Source: Macrophomina tecta (lineage: Eukaryota > Ascomycota > Dothideomycetes > Botryosphaeriales > Botryosphaeriaceae). From it: DNA of 64,000 nucleotides. A program made the position numbers and the translations under genes. The notes under the pieces were generated by a model that worked only from the letters and a program-made list of their open reading frames with translations, searched no databases and had not been told where the DNA came from. Positions 1 through 13,137 of the stretch are shown in pieces. Position 1 is the stretch's first letter. Each line of letters begins with the position of its first letter. The DNA is taken from NCBI GenBank assembly GCA_024180945.1, contig JAKSGN010000007.1, positions 4,960,001 to 5,024,000 of the forward strand. Direction: 5' to 3'.

Positions 1-3000
1 ATACGCTTTAGTAAGTTAAAGACTATTTATTATTTTTCTTTTTATATAAATTTATATTTCTTCTTTATTAGGTCTATAAGAGATATAGATACCTTCGCGT
101 AGTTTAGAATAAACTTTTAATAAAAGTTAGTAAATCTAAGAAAGAATTATACTTTTTTAATAGTCTTTAGCGTAGGCTAGTCTCTTATAGCGTCTAGTTT
201 CTTATCATCTATACTAATATATTTAGGAGTAATAATAAACCTAAGATATTTTATCTTTTATGTATACTATTTACTCTTTTCTAGGGCTACTTAGAGGTTT
301 CGTTTATCTAGTACCTATAGAACTTTTCTTATATACTCGGTATATTCCTCGAGCATTTTCGAGTATATTAGAATATCGTCTAGGTAAGCCAAAGCGAATA
401 TATCTAGATACGAACGTAGTATATTATTAACTAAGCTCTAGAAGGTAGCCAGTATATTAGTAAGCCTAAAGAGTATTATTATATACTCGTAGTATCTAAA
501 TCTAGTTCGGAACGCTATTTTCTACTCTTTACTTTCTTTAATACGGACTAGGTAGTAGCTATCTCTAAGGTCTAGCTTAGTAAAATACCTAGCGTTACGG
601 AGTTTATCTTATAGCTCGTCGATACGAGATAGAAAATATTAGTTTTTAATAGTAATATTATTTAGTTATCTATAGTTAATATAGAGACGTAGTTTACTAT
701 TTTTCTTAGAAATAAATAGAATAGAATAACTAGCCGGTAATAATAACGGGCGTATATATTCTCGTTCTAGATTCTTTTTAATATACTTTCTTAAGGCCTC
801 TATCTCTTTCTCTAAAAGCGAGTATATAGGCTTAAACACGGGTTACGTTTTAGGTATTAGGGGTATCTCGTAATTCTATAGTTTATATTTAGGTAACTAT
901 TCTTTACCTCTTTTTTAAAATAGTCATTAGAGGTTCTAGAAGTCTTAAAAAACGATTTTTAATTCTAGTATTAGTGCTAATTTATCTATAGTAGGTCTTA
1001 TAATTTCGCTAAGGTCTACGTTATTCTCGACTATTAAAATATCTCGTTTAATAATATCTATCTATTTATAAGCGAATAGATCGTATTTTTTATAAATTCT
1101 CTAGGGGTAGTCTTCTCTAACTAGCTTTAAGACGTTATTATTCTCCTAGTAGACGCCCCTTATTATACGAGCTAGGATTTTCTACTTATATTCTAGGCTT
1201 ATTTTAATAAGAATAATATATACCTTCTCTTCTTAGTTTCTTATACGATTTAGTATACTTATTAAGATTTTCTAGATATCTATAGGATTTTTTTTAACCG
1301 TTAGTATTCTTCTAGTAATAGCTAGATATCTAGTATATTTCTTATTTAGAAAGATAACTATTTTTTTCTTCTATTAGATATATAGTTCATAGGTTTTAAA
1401 CTACAGAATTTCTAGAATAATATTATATTCTAGTATAGAGGTTACGTCGAGCGTAATCTTCTCTATATATCTTTTAATAGTAAGCTTTATAGGTTCTATC
1501 TTAACCTAAATCTATTCTTTATTATATAAGGCGGCTAACCCGTCTATTATTTTTAATAAGTAGGGATAGTCTTTCCTCGTAAGTTAGATATTATTTTAGG
1601 TAGTGAAGATATAGCTAATAAAATTACTCTTCGCTTCGCTATTAAGTATAGCTATCGTGGTTCGTTCGTAGATAGTTACTAGTATTCTAAGAACTTTTTC
1701 TAAGGTACGTATTTTATTCGATATACGTAAAACCTAGTTAAGGGACCTATTTAACGGCCCCTCTTAAGGTTTCTAGCTAGGGAGGCCGTTTAGTTTTTTA
1801 ATAGTACGTTAGTTAGCTTCCTAGGCATATTATAGATTCTATAGATAGTAGATATCTCGAACTTAATATTTTCATTTATAAAAAAGAGGCGTTTAGTTTA
1901 TAGACTTATTATTTCTTTATAGAAGTAGAAGTTCTAGTCTTAGACTAAGATTAGTAATTTCTTCTACTATATCTAGCGTCCGCGCCTAATACGGCGCTAC
2001 TAGTAGATCCAGTCGTTACGAATCTAGTATTTAAAGATAGATATAGCGTATTTTTTCTTTAGAATCTATTATAGGGTATTTTCGACCCTTATTACTATTT
2101 CGTGTAGGCCGAGGGTTAGCGCTATATTTTATAAGTACGCGAGGTCTTATTATTACTATACTTTCTAGGCCTCGCTTTTAAGCTAGGTTGCTACTTCGTT
2201 AGCTAAGGCGAGGGGTAATTTCTTCTAGAAGTACTATATACCGTTCTCGTAGAATTAAGAGCTAAGCTTTCTATTTTTTACCTAGTATTACTAAGGTAGT
2301 AGGTCTATTCTTAATCTAGGGGTCTAGTTAATTATAGGGGCGAGGCTAGCTTTAACACGTCTCGTATCTTCGTATCTATTTAGGTATTCTATAATTTAGT
2401 TAAATATAGCTTAGTTTTACTATTACTTTATATTTTCTACTTCGCTAGATTTAGGTATACTATCGTAGAGTTTATCTATATTACTATTAACTAGTTTGTT
2501 ATCGTAGGAGAAGTTATTAATTAGATTATTAATTTCTAGTACTTTCTCGTTACGTGTAGCTAGGTTTAGCTACTATAGCTTAGAGAAGTACTACTTAGTA
2601 GTCTATTTATCGCTTTAATAGGTCGTATAGTTATTATTATAGTAGGCGGTCTAGCTTATAGCTATATAGTTAACTTCTTTATTTAGAATAGATGTAGAGC
2701 GGGATTTCTCTTCTTTTTAAGTAGCGATAGTAGTAGTCTTATTAGTTTTATTTCGTTATAGATAGCGGTACTAGAAATTCTATTTATTTTTATAGTAGAT
2801 ATAGGGTTCTTTATTAAAGCATTCTATTTCTTACTTTATTTACTAGCGTTAAGATTATCTCTTATACTTATTATCTTTATTACTTTATTAAGCGGCGTTT
2901 AGTTCTATAGCGTCGCCTTCTTCTTACGTATAGCGTAGTTGCGAGGAGCGCGAAGTATTAGCTTTATAGTTTTCCTTATATTTTTCTAAGTAGCGCTCGA

Positions 3001-3874
3001 AGAGGCGGTTATTATATTTAATAGCTAGCTTAATAAACTCGTCTAAGGTCTTAGAATCGTCTTATATTATAAGTTAGTCTTTAACCTTCTTCTTAAGTCC
3101 TTAGTAGTAGTAGTTTATAAGGGCGTAGTTAGACTAATCGTTTAGATACGCGGTAGTCTTTTAAAACTTTATAGTATAGTCTACTACTAAGATCTTTTAG
3201 TAGATATTTATAACGGCTTATTAGGCCTTATTAATTTTATTGAGGTCTCCGAAGCTTTACTTAATCTAAGTTACGAAGTATTTATAGCTACTAAAGACCT
3301 TCTTAGTATTCTTTTTATATACCTCTAGTTCTTTCTCTATTCGGTCTCTAAGGTAGGGCTCGAACTACTATACTATAGTATTATAAAGATAGGTAGTAGC
3401 GAATATTATCTTTTTATTATTTATAAAAAAGCCTCTAGAGTTAAAGAAGAAGTATAAATTAAGTTATAAGAGAAAAGTCTAGAGCTTCTTTTAGTTACTA
3501 TAGAATAGATTTAGTTTAGCTATTTTCGTACTTTTATTAGGGGATTAAATCACTATAAATATTAGAGCGTATACTAGTACTAGAGTATAGATAGCTAGAG
3601 GGGCTTAGTTATAGAGTTCGCCTATCTATTAGTAGAGCTAGGTATTCTTATTAGTTTACTTCTAGAGTTATCTGTAAAGTTTACCGATCTAGCCTTATAT
3701 ATCTTAGATAACCTAAAAGAGGTTAGCTATAGTTAGCTATAGAAAACTATTATTATTTATATCTATATTATTTATTATATTACTTAGTTAGCGTTAAGTA
3801 TCGGGTAATACTATTTTATTATTAAGTATTTTTCTTTTCGGAACTATCTTTTTTTATAAAAATAGTAGTTAAAG
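1..3874 (-). mobile_element. Family A Ty3/gypsy element A1, 5' part (gag to RT), heavily RIP-mutated
   Basis: Internal region of a chromovirus-type gypsy element on the minus strand, cut by the window edge. It aligns base for base with 7509-13137 (A2) and with the internal parts of A3 and A4. The reverse transcriptase YLDD box is readable on the minus strand at 375-386 (tac cta gac gat) and keeps both aspartates. Gag lies at about 2700-3700, inferred by alignment with A4 gag. CA and TG are almost absent, so Gln and Trp codons appear as stops in every frame and no protein can be made. The right edge keeps the leader sequence that follows the 5' LTR in all elements here. Confidence 0.85.
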
Positions 3875-4599
3875 TATAATAGCGGTCTTTTTTACTAGGC
3901 TTTAGAGTTATCTAGTAGGATTAAATAGCGGTAAGATTTACCTTAAAGAATAGAAGAAGAATAAAGAATTAGAATAACGAATAGTAATTATATAATAAGA
4001 TTAGGTGCGGTACGTATTAGGCTTATTATCTCTAATAAGTCTATATTAGAATCTTAAGTTAACTACGAAGGTTAAAGTACTATCTAATAAATATATTTAT
4101 ATATAGATAGGAGCGTTATAATAATCTAGATCTATATATATTAGATCTTTAGGGTTTAGATCTATAAGCCTTAGATTAGTATAAATCTAAGATAGGTCTT
4201 AGTAGGTCTTTACGTAACTTAGGCGCTAAGGCCCGTTTTTCGGAACCTAACTTCTATTCTAATAAGCGGTTAGTATATTTACTATCTCTTATTCGTTCCT
4301 CGCGCCCGAAGTTAGTTTTTCGGAACCTATCTCTTTTTTTTAGTAAGTATATATTTTATCTATCTAACTGCCTAACGTTACTAATAGCCCTAGGTTATAT
4401 CGCTTTTCTACGGGTTCTCTATTACTATTTAGTCTAGGGCTATACGCGCCGTCTTTTCTTAAGGCTAGGTTTTCTATACGGATATTTTAGCCGTGCGGCT
4501 CTACTATTTATAAGGATTTTTAGCCTCTATAGTACCTTTTCCCGTGCGGGCTCCTAGCCCGTAGGATTATAAAGCCCTTATTTTTAGGGGTTTATAATA
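3875..4599 (-). repeat. Family A LTR shared by A1 and A2
   Basis: 725-bp LTR, bounded by alignment with the unmutated copy at 39824-40566 (start TGTAACGG read here as TATAATAG; end GTAACA read as ATAATA). On its left is the 5' leader of A1. On its right is the polypurine tract of A2 (plus strand ctattcccctctttaag). It therefore serves as 5' LTR of A1 and 3' LTR of A2 at once. Confidence 0.8.
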
Positions 4600-4702
4600 C
4601 TATTCCCCTCTTTAAGAATCTTCGGCCCGAAGATTTATTTATTTATTTATATCTTTCTAGGCTTTTTTTATCTCTTCGTTTCTTTTTATTATAAGTATTT
4701 TC

Positions 4703-5490
4703 TATAATACCTCCTAAGTATAAGCGCGATATATAGTAAGCTAAGCGTAAGTATCTTAGCATAAAGATTAATTCTTTATATAACCTTCTAGGCCTAGATA
4801 TACTAATTTCTTATACTCGTTGTCTTTTATTAGAGGAGAAGGATAAGGCAGTAATATATTATATTACTCTAGAATATTCGCGTTACGGCGAGTATACTCG
4901 TCGTAGTAATACCTATTATAATGCTAGTAGTACGAAGAAGGGTAACTATAAGTTCCCCTTATTTTTATTTAACTTATTTTAACTTTTTCCTTCTAGTCGT
5001 TCGTCTAGAGCGTACTATTACGAAGATTACCGCGGATAAGGTAAAGGTCTTAGATACTATTTCTAAGCTAACGTCTAAGTTACGCGTCGCTTCATCTCAT
5101 CTAGAACGTTCTTAGAAATAAAAGGTCTTACTATAACGCCGTAGTAGCTTAATACTAAATAAGAAGGCGTAGTCTATTAAGAACCTTAAGGAGCTAGATT
5201 ATTTAGAGGCGGCTCGCGAGGCTAAAAATCTTATTAATTCTAAAAACGCCAAGGAGGATCGATAAGTAAAGCGTTTACGTAGCGATATCTTAGCTAATAT
5301 TATTATAGGTTTATTTTAGTTCGTTAGTTCTTTTAGCGCTAGCTCTAATACTACGCCGCCTAAGAATTCTAAGCTAGTAAATTAGGCGCGGTAGTCTTTA
5401 TTTTCTAATTTTAATTTTAGGTTCTTCGTATATAACGAGTCGGCAGTATTAGTTAATTTAGATTTTAATAATAGAACTTATTAATAAGTT
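4703..5490 (+). pseudogene. Opposite-strand accessory ORF of family A (Cys motif plus coiled-coil-like region)
   Basis: This reads on the plus strand between the chromodomain end of pol and the 3' LTR of A2, antisense to gag-pol. Reading TAG/TAA as mutated Trp/Gln gives one continuous frame of roughly 250 codons. It begins near 4703 (PPKYKRD), has a Cys-like motif near 4870-4920 whose tyrosines (YSRYGEY then TYY) look like mutated cysteines (TGC to TAC), then a charged helical stretch and a C-terminal LDF motif near 5465. The intact-looking segment 4921-5115 is part of it. Similar ORFs sit at the same place in family B. Function is unknown. A DNA- or RNA-binding zinc motif is a guess from Cys spacing only. 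Confidence 0.55.
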
Positions 5491-8400
5491 CTTAATAATT
5501 ATAGAGTTTTAGTAGTTTCTAGATATTATTCTAGTCTTTCTTCTATTTAAGAAGGTATCTAAACTAACTATTAATATAGCCGCTATCTAGGACTTATTCT
5601 ACGTTCTAGTCTTTATTTTTATTAGCGTTTAAATTTTCCTGTATAATTTTCTCTATTTAGCGTAGTAGCGTAGTATCTTAAGATGCTAGTTCGAGTAGGG
5701 CGATATAAAATACTAGATATATTCGTATAGTATCTAGTAATTTAAGGTAGAAATTAACCTTTCTAATTTATTTCTTAATTTTAAAGAAACTAACTTTTTT
5801 AAAGTCTAATTTTTTACTTAGTTGGTCGTTCTTTTTTTGTTTAAAGTTTTTACTAAAAAGATAAACTTTATTTTCTCTCTTAAGCTTTAGTACTTTCTAG
5901 TACTATCTATTATAGTATTTATCTATTTATAGGGCTACGAATTCGAGGTCTAGGTATAGTTATATGTAGAGTATCTTTAGCTAGTCTACTTTAAGAATTT
6001 CTTTTTAGACTAATAACTCGCTTAGTATTAGATATCTATAGGCTATTAACTCGTACCCGTAGTTAGCGTAGAACGGGAATTCTTATATAGCGAATATCTT
6101 TAAGCTATTATACGCGAATTATACGAGCGATAGTAGCTTAACCTAGTTATCTTATACGTAGTTAAGATAGTAGCGTAGGTATTATTCTAATATTTAATTC
6201 GTTTATTCTATTTATTTATCTATTTAAGAGTGTACTATAGTTAAGAGCTTATACTTAGCTCTAAGCTATTAAGTAAGGCTTTACTAGAATTAGAATATAA
6301 ATAGTTAATATTTATCTAATACAAGCTCTTCTAGTAACCTATAGTTACTAAAAATTATTTTTAGAAATATGTAGGCGAGTTCTTCCGTATTTATTAATTT
6401 AAGATATAGTAGATAGTATATATACTTTATTATTCTATTAACGATAACTAGAATCGAATTATATTTAATCTTAGTAAACGGTTCTTTTAACTTAGATAGG
6501 TCTATAATAAAGTCTAGCGAGATAAATTACTAAGAGCACTTCGATACCAATAGTAGCTAAAGTAATTTATAGAATATATATCTCGCGGCCTTACTTTTAA
6601 TATAGAGATTATATTATAAGATTACCTATTAAACGGTTCTTCTAAGCCCTAGAAAATAGTAGCTTCTTATAATTTACTCTATTATCTTATCTATTTCTTA
6701 ATAACCGTATACTAAAGCTTTATATATATCTTTTATAAGTTCTTTCTATAGTTTAACCGGAACGTAGACTAATTTTAAAAATAGAATTATACTGTCTACG
6801 TTTTTAGTTATCTGGGGGTTATTTTTAAGTTCTTTGATTTTTTAAGCTATTACATTATCTATATAGGCTTCTTAGATCTTACGCTCTTATTCGTTACCTT
6901 TAAGGCGTATCGCTAGAGCGAGTAGTCTAACTAGAGTAAGTAAGTTATCTAGTTCTTCTTAAAGCTATATCTATTCGATACTATAAATAGTAGTAATCTA
7001 GCGGCTACGGCTAGTAGGTATAAAAGACCTATCTTCCCGCGTATTAAGTATTATAGATTATAGACCTAGCTTTTCTTTAATATAGTCGGCTCGTCTACTT
7101 AGCGCGTTTATACGAGCGTTCTTAGATTCCTTTCTATAGATAATCTTTATATCGTATAATACTAGTTCTTTAGCCTATTTAATTTATTATTAATTTAGTT
7201 TCTTAGTAGTAGTAAAGTACGATAGGTTCTTATAGTCGTAGTATACTATAATTTAGTATTTAGCTTCTTTAAGATAGTATCTCTATTCTTTAAAGACTGT
7301 AATAATAGCTAGGAGTTTCTTATTATAGACGTTATAATTCTTTTCGAAACCTAATATTTTTCTTAAATAGAAGATAATAGAATATAGTCTATCTTACTCG
7401 TCTAGCTAGCTAAGGACTACTCTAATAGCGTAGTTAAAGGCGTTAGTCTCGACCGTAATAAATAGATTAGGATTATAGATACCTAGAATTAATACCTCTA
7501 TAAATATATACTTTAGTAAGTTAAAGGCTATTTATTACCTTTCTCTCTATATAAACCTATATTTTCTCTTTATTAGATCTATAAGAGATATAGATATCTT
7601 CGTATAGTTTAGAATAAACTTCTAGTAAAAGTTAGTAAATCTAAGAAAGAATTATACTTCTCTAATAGTTTTTAGCGTAGACTAGTCTCTTATAGCGTTT
7701 AGCTTTTTATCGTCTATACTAATATATCTAGAAGTAGTAATAAACCCGAGGTACTCTATCTTTTACGTATACTATTCGCTCTTTTTTAGGGCTACTTAGA
7801 GGTTTCGTTTATCTAATATCTATAGAATTTTTCTTATATACTTAGTATATTCTTCGAGCATTTCTAAGTATATTAGAATATTATCTAGGTAAGCTAAAGC
7901 GAATATATCTAAATACGGATGTAGTATATTATTAACTAAGCTCTAGAAGATAGCCGATATGTTAGTAAGCCTAAAGAGTATTACTATATACTCGTAGTAT
8001 CTAAATCTTATTTAAAACGTTATTTTCTACTCTTTCTCTTTCTTAATATAGACTAGATAGTAGCCATCTCTAAGGTCTAGCTTAGTAAAATACTTAGTAT
8101 TATGAAGTTTATCTTATAGCTCGTTAATGCAAGGTAGAAAATATTAGTTTTTAATAGTAATATCGTTTAGTTATCTATAGTTAATATAGAGGCATAGTTT
8201 ACTATTTTTCTTTAGAATAAATAGAATAGAATAACTAGCTAGTAATAATAATGGGCGTATATATTCTTATTCTAGGTTTTTTTTAATATACTCTCTTAAG
8301 GCCTCTATCTCTTTCTCTAAAAGTGAGTATATAGGCTTAAATATAAGTTACGTTTTAGATATTAGAGGTATCTTATAGTTCTATAGTTTATATTTTAGTA

Positions 8401-9212
8401 ATTATTCTTTACTTCTTTTCTAGAATAGTTATTAGAGATTCTAGAATTCTTATAGAACGGTTTCTAGTTTCGGTATTAGTACTAATTTATCTATAGTAGG
8501 CCTTATAATTCCGCTAAGATTTACGTTATTTTTAACTACTAAAATACCTTGTTTAACGATATCTATTTATTCGTAAGTAGATAGGTCGTATTTTCTATAA
8601 ATTCTCTAGGAGTAGTCTTCTTTAACTAGCTTTAGAACATTATTATTCTCCTAGCGGAGGTCTCTTATTATACGAGCTAAGATTTTCTGCTCGTATTCTA
8701 GACTTATTTTAACGAGAATAGTATATACCTTCTTTTCTTAGTTTTTTATATGATTTAGTACGCTTATTAAGATTTTCTAGATATCTATAAGGTCTTTCTT
8801 AATTATTAGTATTCTTCTAGCGGTTACTAGGTATCTAATATATTTTTCGTTTAGAAAGATAACTATTCTTTTCTTCTATTAAATATACGGTTCGTAAGTT
8901 TTAAACTACGGAATTTCTAGAATAATATCGTATTCTAGTATAGAGGTTACGTCGAGCGTAATCTTCTTTATATATTTTCCAATAGTAAACTTTACGAATT
9001 TTATTTCGACCTAAATCTATTCTCTATTATATAAGGCGGCCGACCCGTCTATTATTTTTAGTAAGTAGAAATAGTCTTTTCTTATAAGTTAAATATTATT
9101 CTAGATAGTAAAGATATAACTAATAAAGTTACCTTCTACTTTACTATTAAGTATAGCTATTACGGTTCGCCCGTAAATAGTTACTAGTATCCTAAAAACT
9201 TTTTTTAAGGTA

Positions 9213-9263
9213 ACATATTCTATAAGCGAGCGGACTATCTAAGCGAGCGGACTACCCTATTAA
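9213..9263 (+). repeat. Left terminal inverted repeat of the Fot1-like element
   Basis: About 51 bp, matching the reverse complement of 11011-11061 with four mismatches. Inside it the 15-mer TAAGCGAGCGGACTA occurs twice in direct orientation, which suggests paired transposase binding sites. Confidence 0.85.
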
Positions 9264-9329
9264 TAAAACGCATTACCTTACTTTAATTATTTATACTTTA
9301 ACTAACGCGTCCTTAATCTAGTTCTTATA

Positions 9330-10930
9330 AAGCTTATCTATTTCTAGTATTCTAAGCTATCGATTAAGGCTAAATTTAGACTAAACGGGGCGCTATAGCG
9401 ACGTATAATATCGCCTAAACTACGCTTAAATAATAACGCGACGGGATTCTTTTACGACACGATTATACGCCTAATTCGCGAAAGCTTACTAATCTCGAGG
9501 AATCTATAGTTATTTAACGTATTCTAGACCTAGATTCGCGAGGATTTCCCCCCCGACTACGTGCGGTTAAAGATATAGCTAATAAACTACTCGCTGACCG
9601 TGCCGGTGGTAAGGTTAGTAAGAACTAGCCTACTAACTTCGTAAACTAAACTTCTAAGCTAAAAACGCGTCTAAATTATAAGTACGACTACTAGTAAGCG
9701 AAATACAAGAATCCTAAGATTATTATAAAGTAGTTTAAGCTCGTATAGAATATAATCGTGAAGTACGAAATCGTCGATTTTAATATCTATAACTTCGACG
9801 AAATCGATTTCCTTATAGATATAATTATAGCTAGAATAGTTATTACCACCTCTAAATAACGCGGTCGACTAAAATCGGTTTAGCTAGGTAATCGCGAGTA
9901 GGTTATAGTAATCTAAGAAGTTAACGCGTAGGACTAGTCTATCTCGCCGTTTATAATTATTAAAGACTAGTATTACCTCTCCGCTTAGTATAGCGACGAT
10001 ATACCACGCGATTAGACTATCGCATTAAGCGATAATAGTTAAATAATAAATAAGCTTAGTTTATAGTAGCTATAGCACTTCGAAAAGCATACGAAGAACT
10101 ATATAACTAGAGTATACCGCCTTTTTATTCTTAATAGTTATAAGAGCCACAATTCAGCTAAATTTAACGCATTTTACTAGGAATATAAGATTATCGCGCT
10201 CTATATATCTACATATTCGTTCTATCTTCTCTAGCTACTTAATGTCGGCTATTTTGCGCTGCTTAAGATAGCGTACGGAAAGTAGATTAAAGACTTAATA
10301 CGGTTATATATTAACTATATTACGAAACTTAAGTTTTTACTAGTATTTAAAGTGGCATTTAAAGCTACTTTTATGAAAAAGTATATTATATCTATATTCC
10401 GAGGCATTAGATTAGTTCTATTTAATCTAGAAGCGATGCTTTCGAAGCTTAATATTAAAATTTAAATACTAACGCCTATTCTTCTAGAGGTCGTAAGTTA
10501 GGACTTCTAAATACTATATAACCTAGCTAAATTAGTATATTAAACTAAACTTATTCGGGGTAAGATTATAAGGCATTAGGGTAGCTTACTAACGCCGATT
10601 AATAACGCGTTTACTACCCTTATAAAGGGAGCTTTAATAATAGCGTATAAGAATGCGCTTTTACGGGCCGAGGTCGTATATCTTTAAAAGGTAAATAAGG
10701 CGGTAATAGAACGTAAAAAACGCTAAAAGAAGTATATTTAAAAGCGCAGAACGCTAATAATTTAAGCTAGACAGGATTTAGTTAATAAAAATACTATTAA
10801 CTAGTAGATCTCGATGGAAACGTGTAAAGATAGTACGCAATCGAATAGGCCTACAACGAAGTAACGGCAATATAGATAATATAGTAAGCCTAGTTATAAC
10901 TCTCGCATATATTAAAAAGATACGTAAACT
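9330..10930 (+). pseudogene. Fot1-like transposase (HTH_Tnp_Tc5 / DDE superfamily endonuclease), inactivated
   Basis: A single frame, read through mutated stops, shows the family landmarks. A CENP-B-like helix-turn-helix region around 9520-9650 has SRGFPPRL and AGGKVSKN. The first catalytic block NFDEIDF has its Asp codon at 9797-9799. The second block (LDGHKSHNS in the family) reads with Asn at 10133-10135. The third block (LDVG) reads Asn at 10241-10243. All three positions share one frame. RIP-type G-to-A changes have thus converted two of the three catalytic Asp codons to Asn, and many TAG/TAA stops interrupt the frame. Fot1-family transposases are about 540 aa, and this span fits. Confidence 0.85.
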
Positions 10931-11010
10931 ACTATAGAATAGGCTCTCTATTATAGATAGTTAATTATCTAAGGCGTTATAGAGTTATTCGTACTTAAAG
11001 CGATTAAGCT

Positions 11011-11061
11011 TTAATAGAGTAGTTCGCTCGCTTAGATAGTCCGCTCGCTTATAGAATACAT
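11011..11061 (-). repeat. Right terminal inverted repeat of the Fot1-like element
   Basis: Inverted partner of 9213-9263. It carries the same duplicated internal motif, one copy reading with GAAC in place of GGAC. Confidence 0.85.
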
Positions 11062-13137
11062 TACGTATATCGTTTAATATATATAAAACCTAGTTAAGAA
11101 ACCTATCTAATAGCCCCTTCTAGAATTTCTAGCTAGGAAGGCCGTTTAGTTTTTTAATAAGTAGTAGCTTACTATCTTCTTATAGAAGTAGAAGTCCTAG
11201 TTCTTTACTAAAATTAATAATTTCTTCTACTATATCTAGTATCCGCGCCTAATACGGCGCCGCTAGCTAATCTAGTCGTTATAGACCTAGTATTTAAAGG
11301 TAGGTATAGCGTATTTCTTTTTTAAAATCTATTATAGGGTATTTTATACCCTAGTTACTATTTCGTATATACTAAGGGTAAGCGCTATATTTTATAAGTA
11401 CGCGAGGTCTCGTTATTACTATACTCCCCGGGCCTCACTTTCGAGCTAGGTCGCTACTTCGTTAGCTAAGGTAAGGAGTAATTTCTTTTAGAGATACTAT
11501 ATACTATCTTTATAGAATTAAGAGCTAAGCTTTCCGTTCTTTATCTAATATTACTAAGGTAGTAAGTCTATTCTTAATCTAGGGGTCTAGTTAATTATAG
11601 GGGCGAGGCTAGCTTTAATACGCCTTATATCTCCGTATTTATTTAGGTATTTCGTAATTTAGTTAAGTATAGCTTAGTCTTACTATTACTCCGTATTTCC
11701 TACTTCGCTAGATTCGGGTATACTATCGTAGAGTTTATCTATATTACTATCGACTAGCTCATTATTATAGAGAAAGTTATTAATTAGATTATTAATTTCT
11801 AGTACTTTCTCGTTACGTATAGCTAGGTTTAGCTACCGCGGCTCGAAGGAGTATTATCTAGTAGCCTATTTATTACTCTAATAGGTCGTGTAGTTATTAT
11901 TATAGTAGATAGTTTAGTTTATAGCCGCGTAGTTAACTTCTTTACTTAGAATAGACACGGAGCGGGGTTTCTCTTCTTCTTAAGTAGCGACGGTGGTAGT
12001 CTTACCGATTTTATTTTATTATAGATAGTAGTACTAGGGGTTTTATTTATCTCTATAGTAGATATAGAGTTCTTTATTAAAGCGTTTTATTTCTTACTTT
12101 ATCTACTAGCGTTAAGGTTATCTCTCACGCTTATTATCTTTATTACTTTATTAAGCGGTGTTTAGTTCTATAGCGTCGCCTCCTTCTTACGTATAGCGTA
12201 GTCGCGAGGGGCGCGAAGTATTAGCTTTATAGTTTCCCTTATATTTTTCTAATTAGCGCTTAAAGAGGCGGTTATTATATTTAATAGCTAGCTTAATAAG
12301 CTCGTCTAGGGTCTTAGAGTTATCTTATATTATAAGTTAGTCTTTAACCTTCTTCTTAAATCCTTAGTAGTAGTAGTCTATAAGGGCGCAGTTAGACTAA
12401 TTATTTAGATATACGGCGGTCTTTTAAAACTTTATAGTATAGTTTACTACTAAGGTCTTCTAGTAGATATTTATAATGGCTTATTAGGCCTTATTAACTT
12501 TATCAAGGTCTCCGAAGCTCTACTTAATCTAAGTTATAAAGTACTTATAGCTACTAAAGATCTTTTTAGTATTCTTCTTACGTGTCTCTAGTTCTTTCTC
12601 TATTTGGTCTCTAAGGTAGGGCTCGAACCACTATACCGTAGTATCGCGGAGGTAGGTAGTAACGAATATTATCTTTTTATTATTTATAAAAAAGTCTCTA
12701 GAGTTAAAGAAAAAGTATAGATTAAGTTATAAGAGAAAGGTTTAAAGTTTCTTTTAGTTATTATAGAATAGATTTAGTTTAGCCGTCTTCGTACTTTTAT
12801 TAGGGGATTAAGTTACTATAGATATTAGAGTATATACTAGCGCCGGAGTATAGGCCGCTAGAATAGCTTAGTTACGAAGTTCGTCTATTTATTAGTAGAG
12901 CTAAGTATTCTTATTAATTTACTTCTAGAGTTATTTATAAAGTTCGCCGATCTAGCCTTATATATCTTAGATAACCTAAAAGAGGTCGGCTATAGTTAGC
13001 TATAGAGAATCGTTATTATTTATATCTACGTTATTTATTATATTACTTAGTTAGCGTTAAGTATTAGATAATACTACTTTATCGTTAAGTATTTTTCTTT
13101 TCGAAACTACCTTCTCTTATAAGAATAATAGTTAAAG

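Larger units (their letters stand above)
9213..11061 (+). mobile_element. Fot1/Pot2-like (pogo group) DNA transposon inserted in A2
   Basis: 1849-bp element with about 51-bp terminal inverted repeats and a TA target duplication at 9211-9212 and 11062-11063. The uninterrupted site is preserved in A1 at about 1705 (aaggtacgtat, one TA), which confirms the boundaries exactly. Size, TA duplication and TIR length match Fot1/Pot2-type elements. One plus-strand frame carries the transposase. CA and TG are depleted but less completely than in the surrounding A2, so the insertion is probably younger than A2. Confidence 0.9.
4600..13137 (-). mobile_element. Family A Ty3/gypsy element A2, internal region with nested Fot1-like transposon
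   Basis: Complete internal region of a minus-strand chromovirus. In sense order it holds leader, gag (about 12000-13000), protease, RT (active-site box at 7880-7891, reading YLDN because GAT became AAT), RNase H, integrase and a chromodomain at about 5480-5610. An opposite-strand ORF follows, then the polypurine tract next to 4599. A Fot1-like transposon interrupts it at 9213-11061. Without that insertion the internal length is about 6.7 kb, close to the 6.76 kb of A4. It is non-coding, with TAG or TAA at nearly every Trp and Gln position. Confidence 0.85.
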
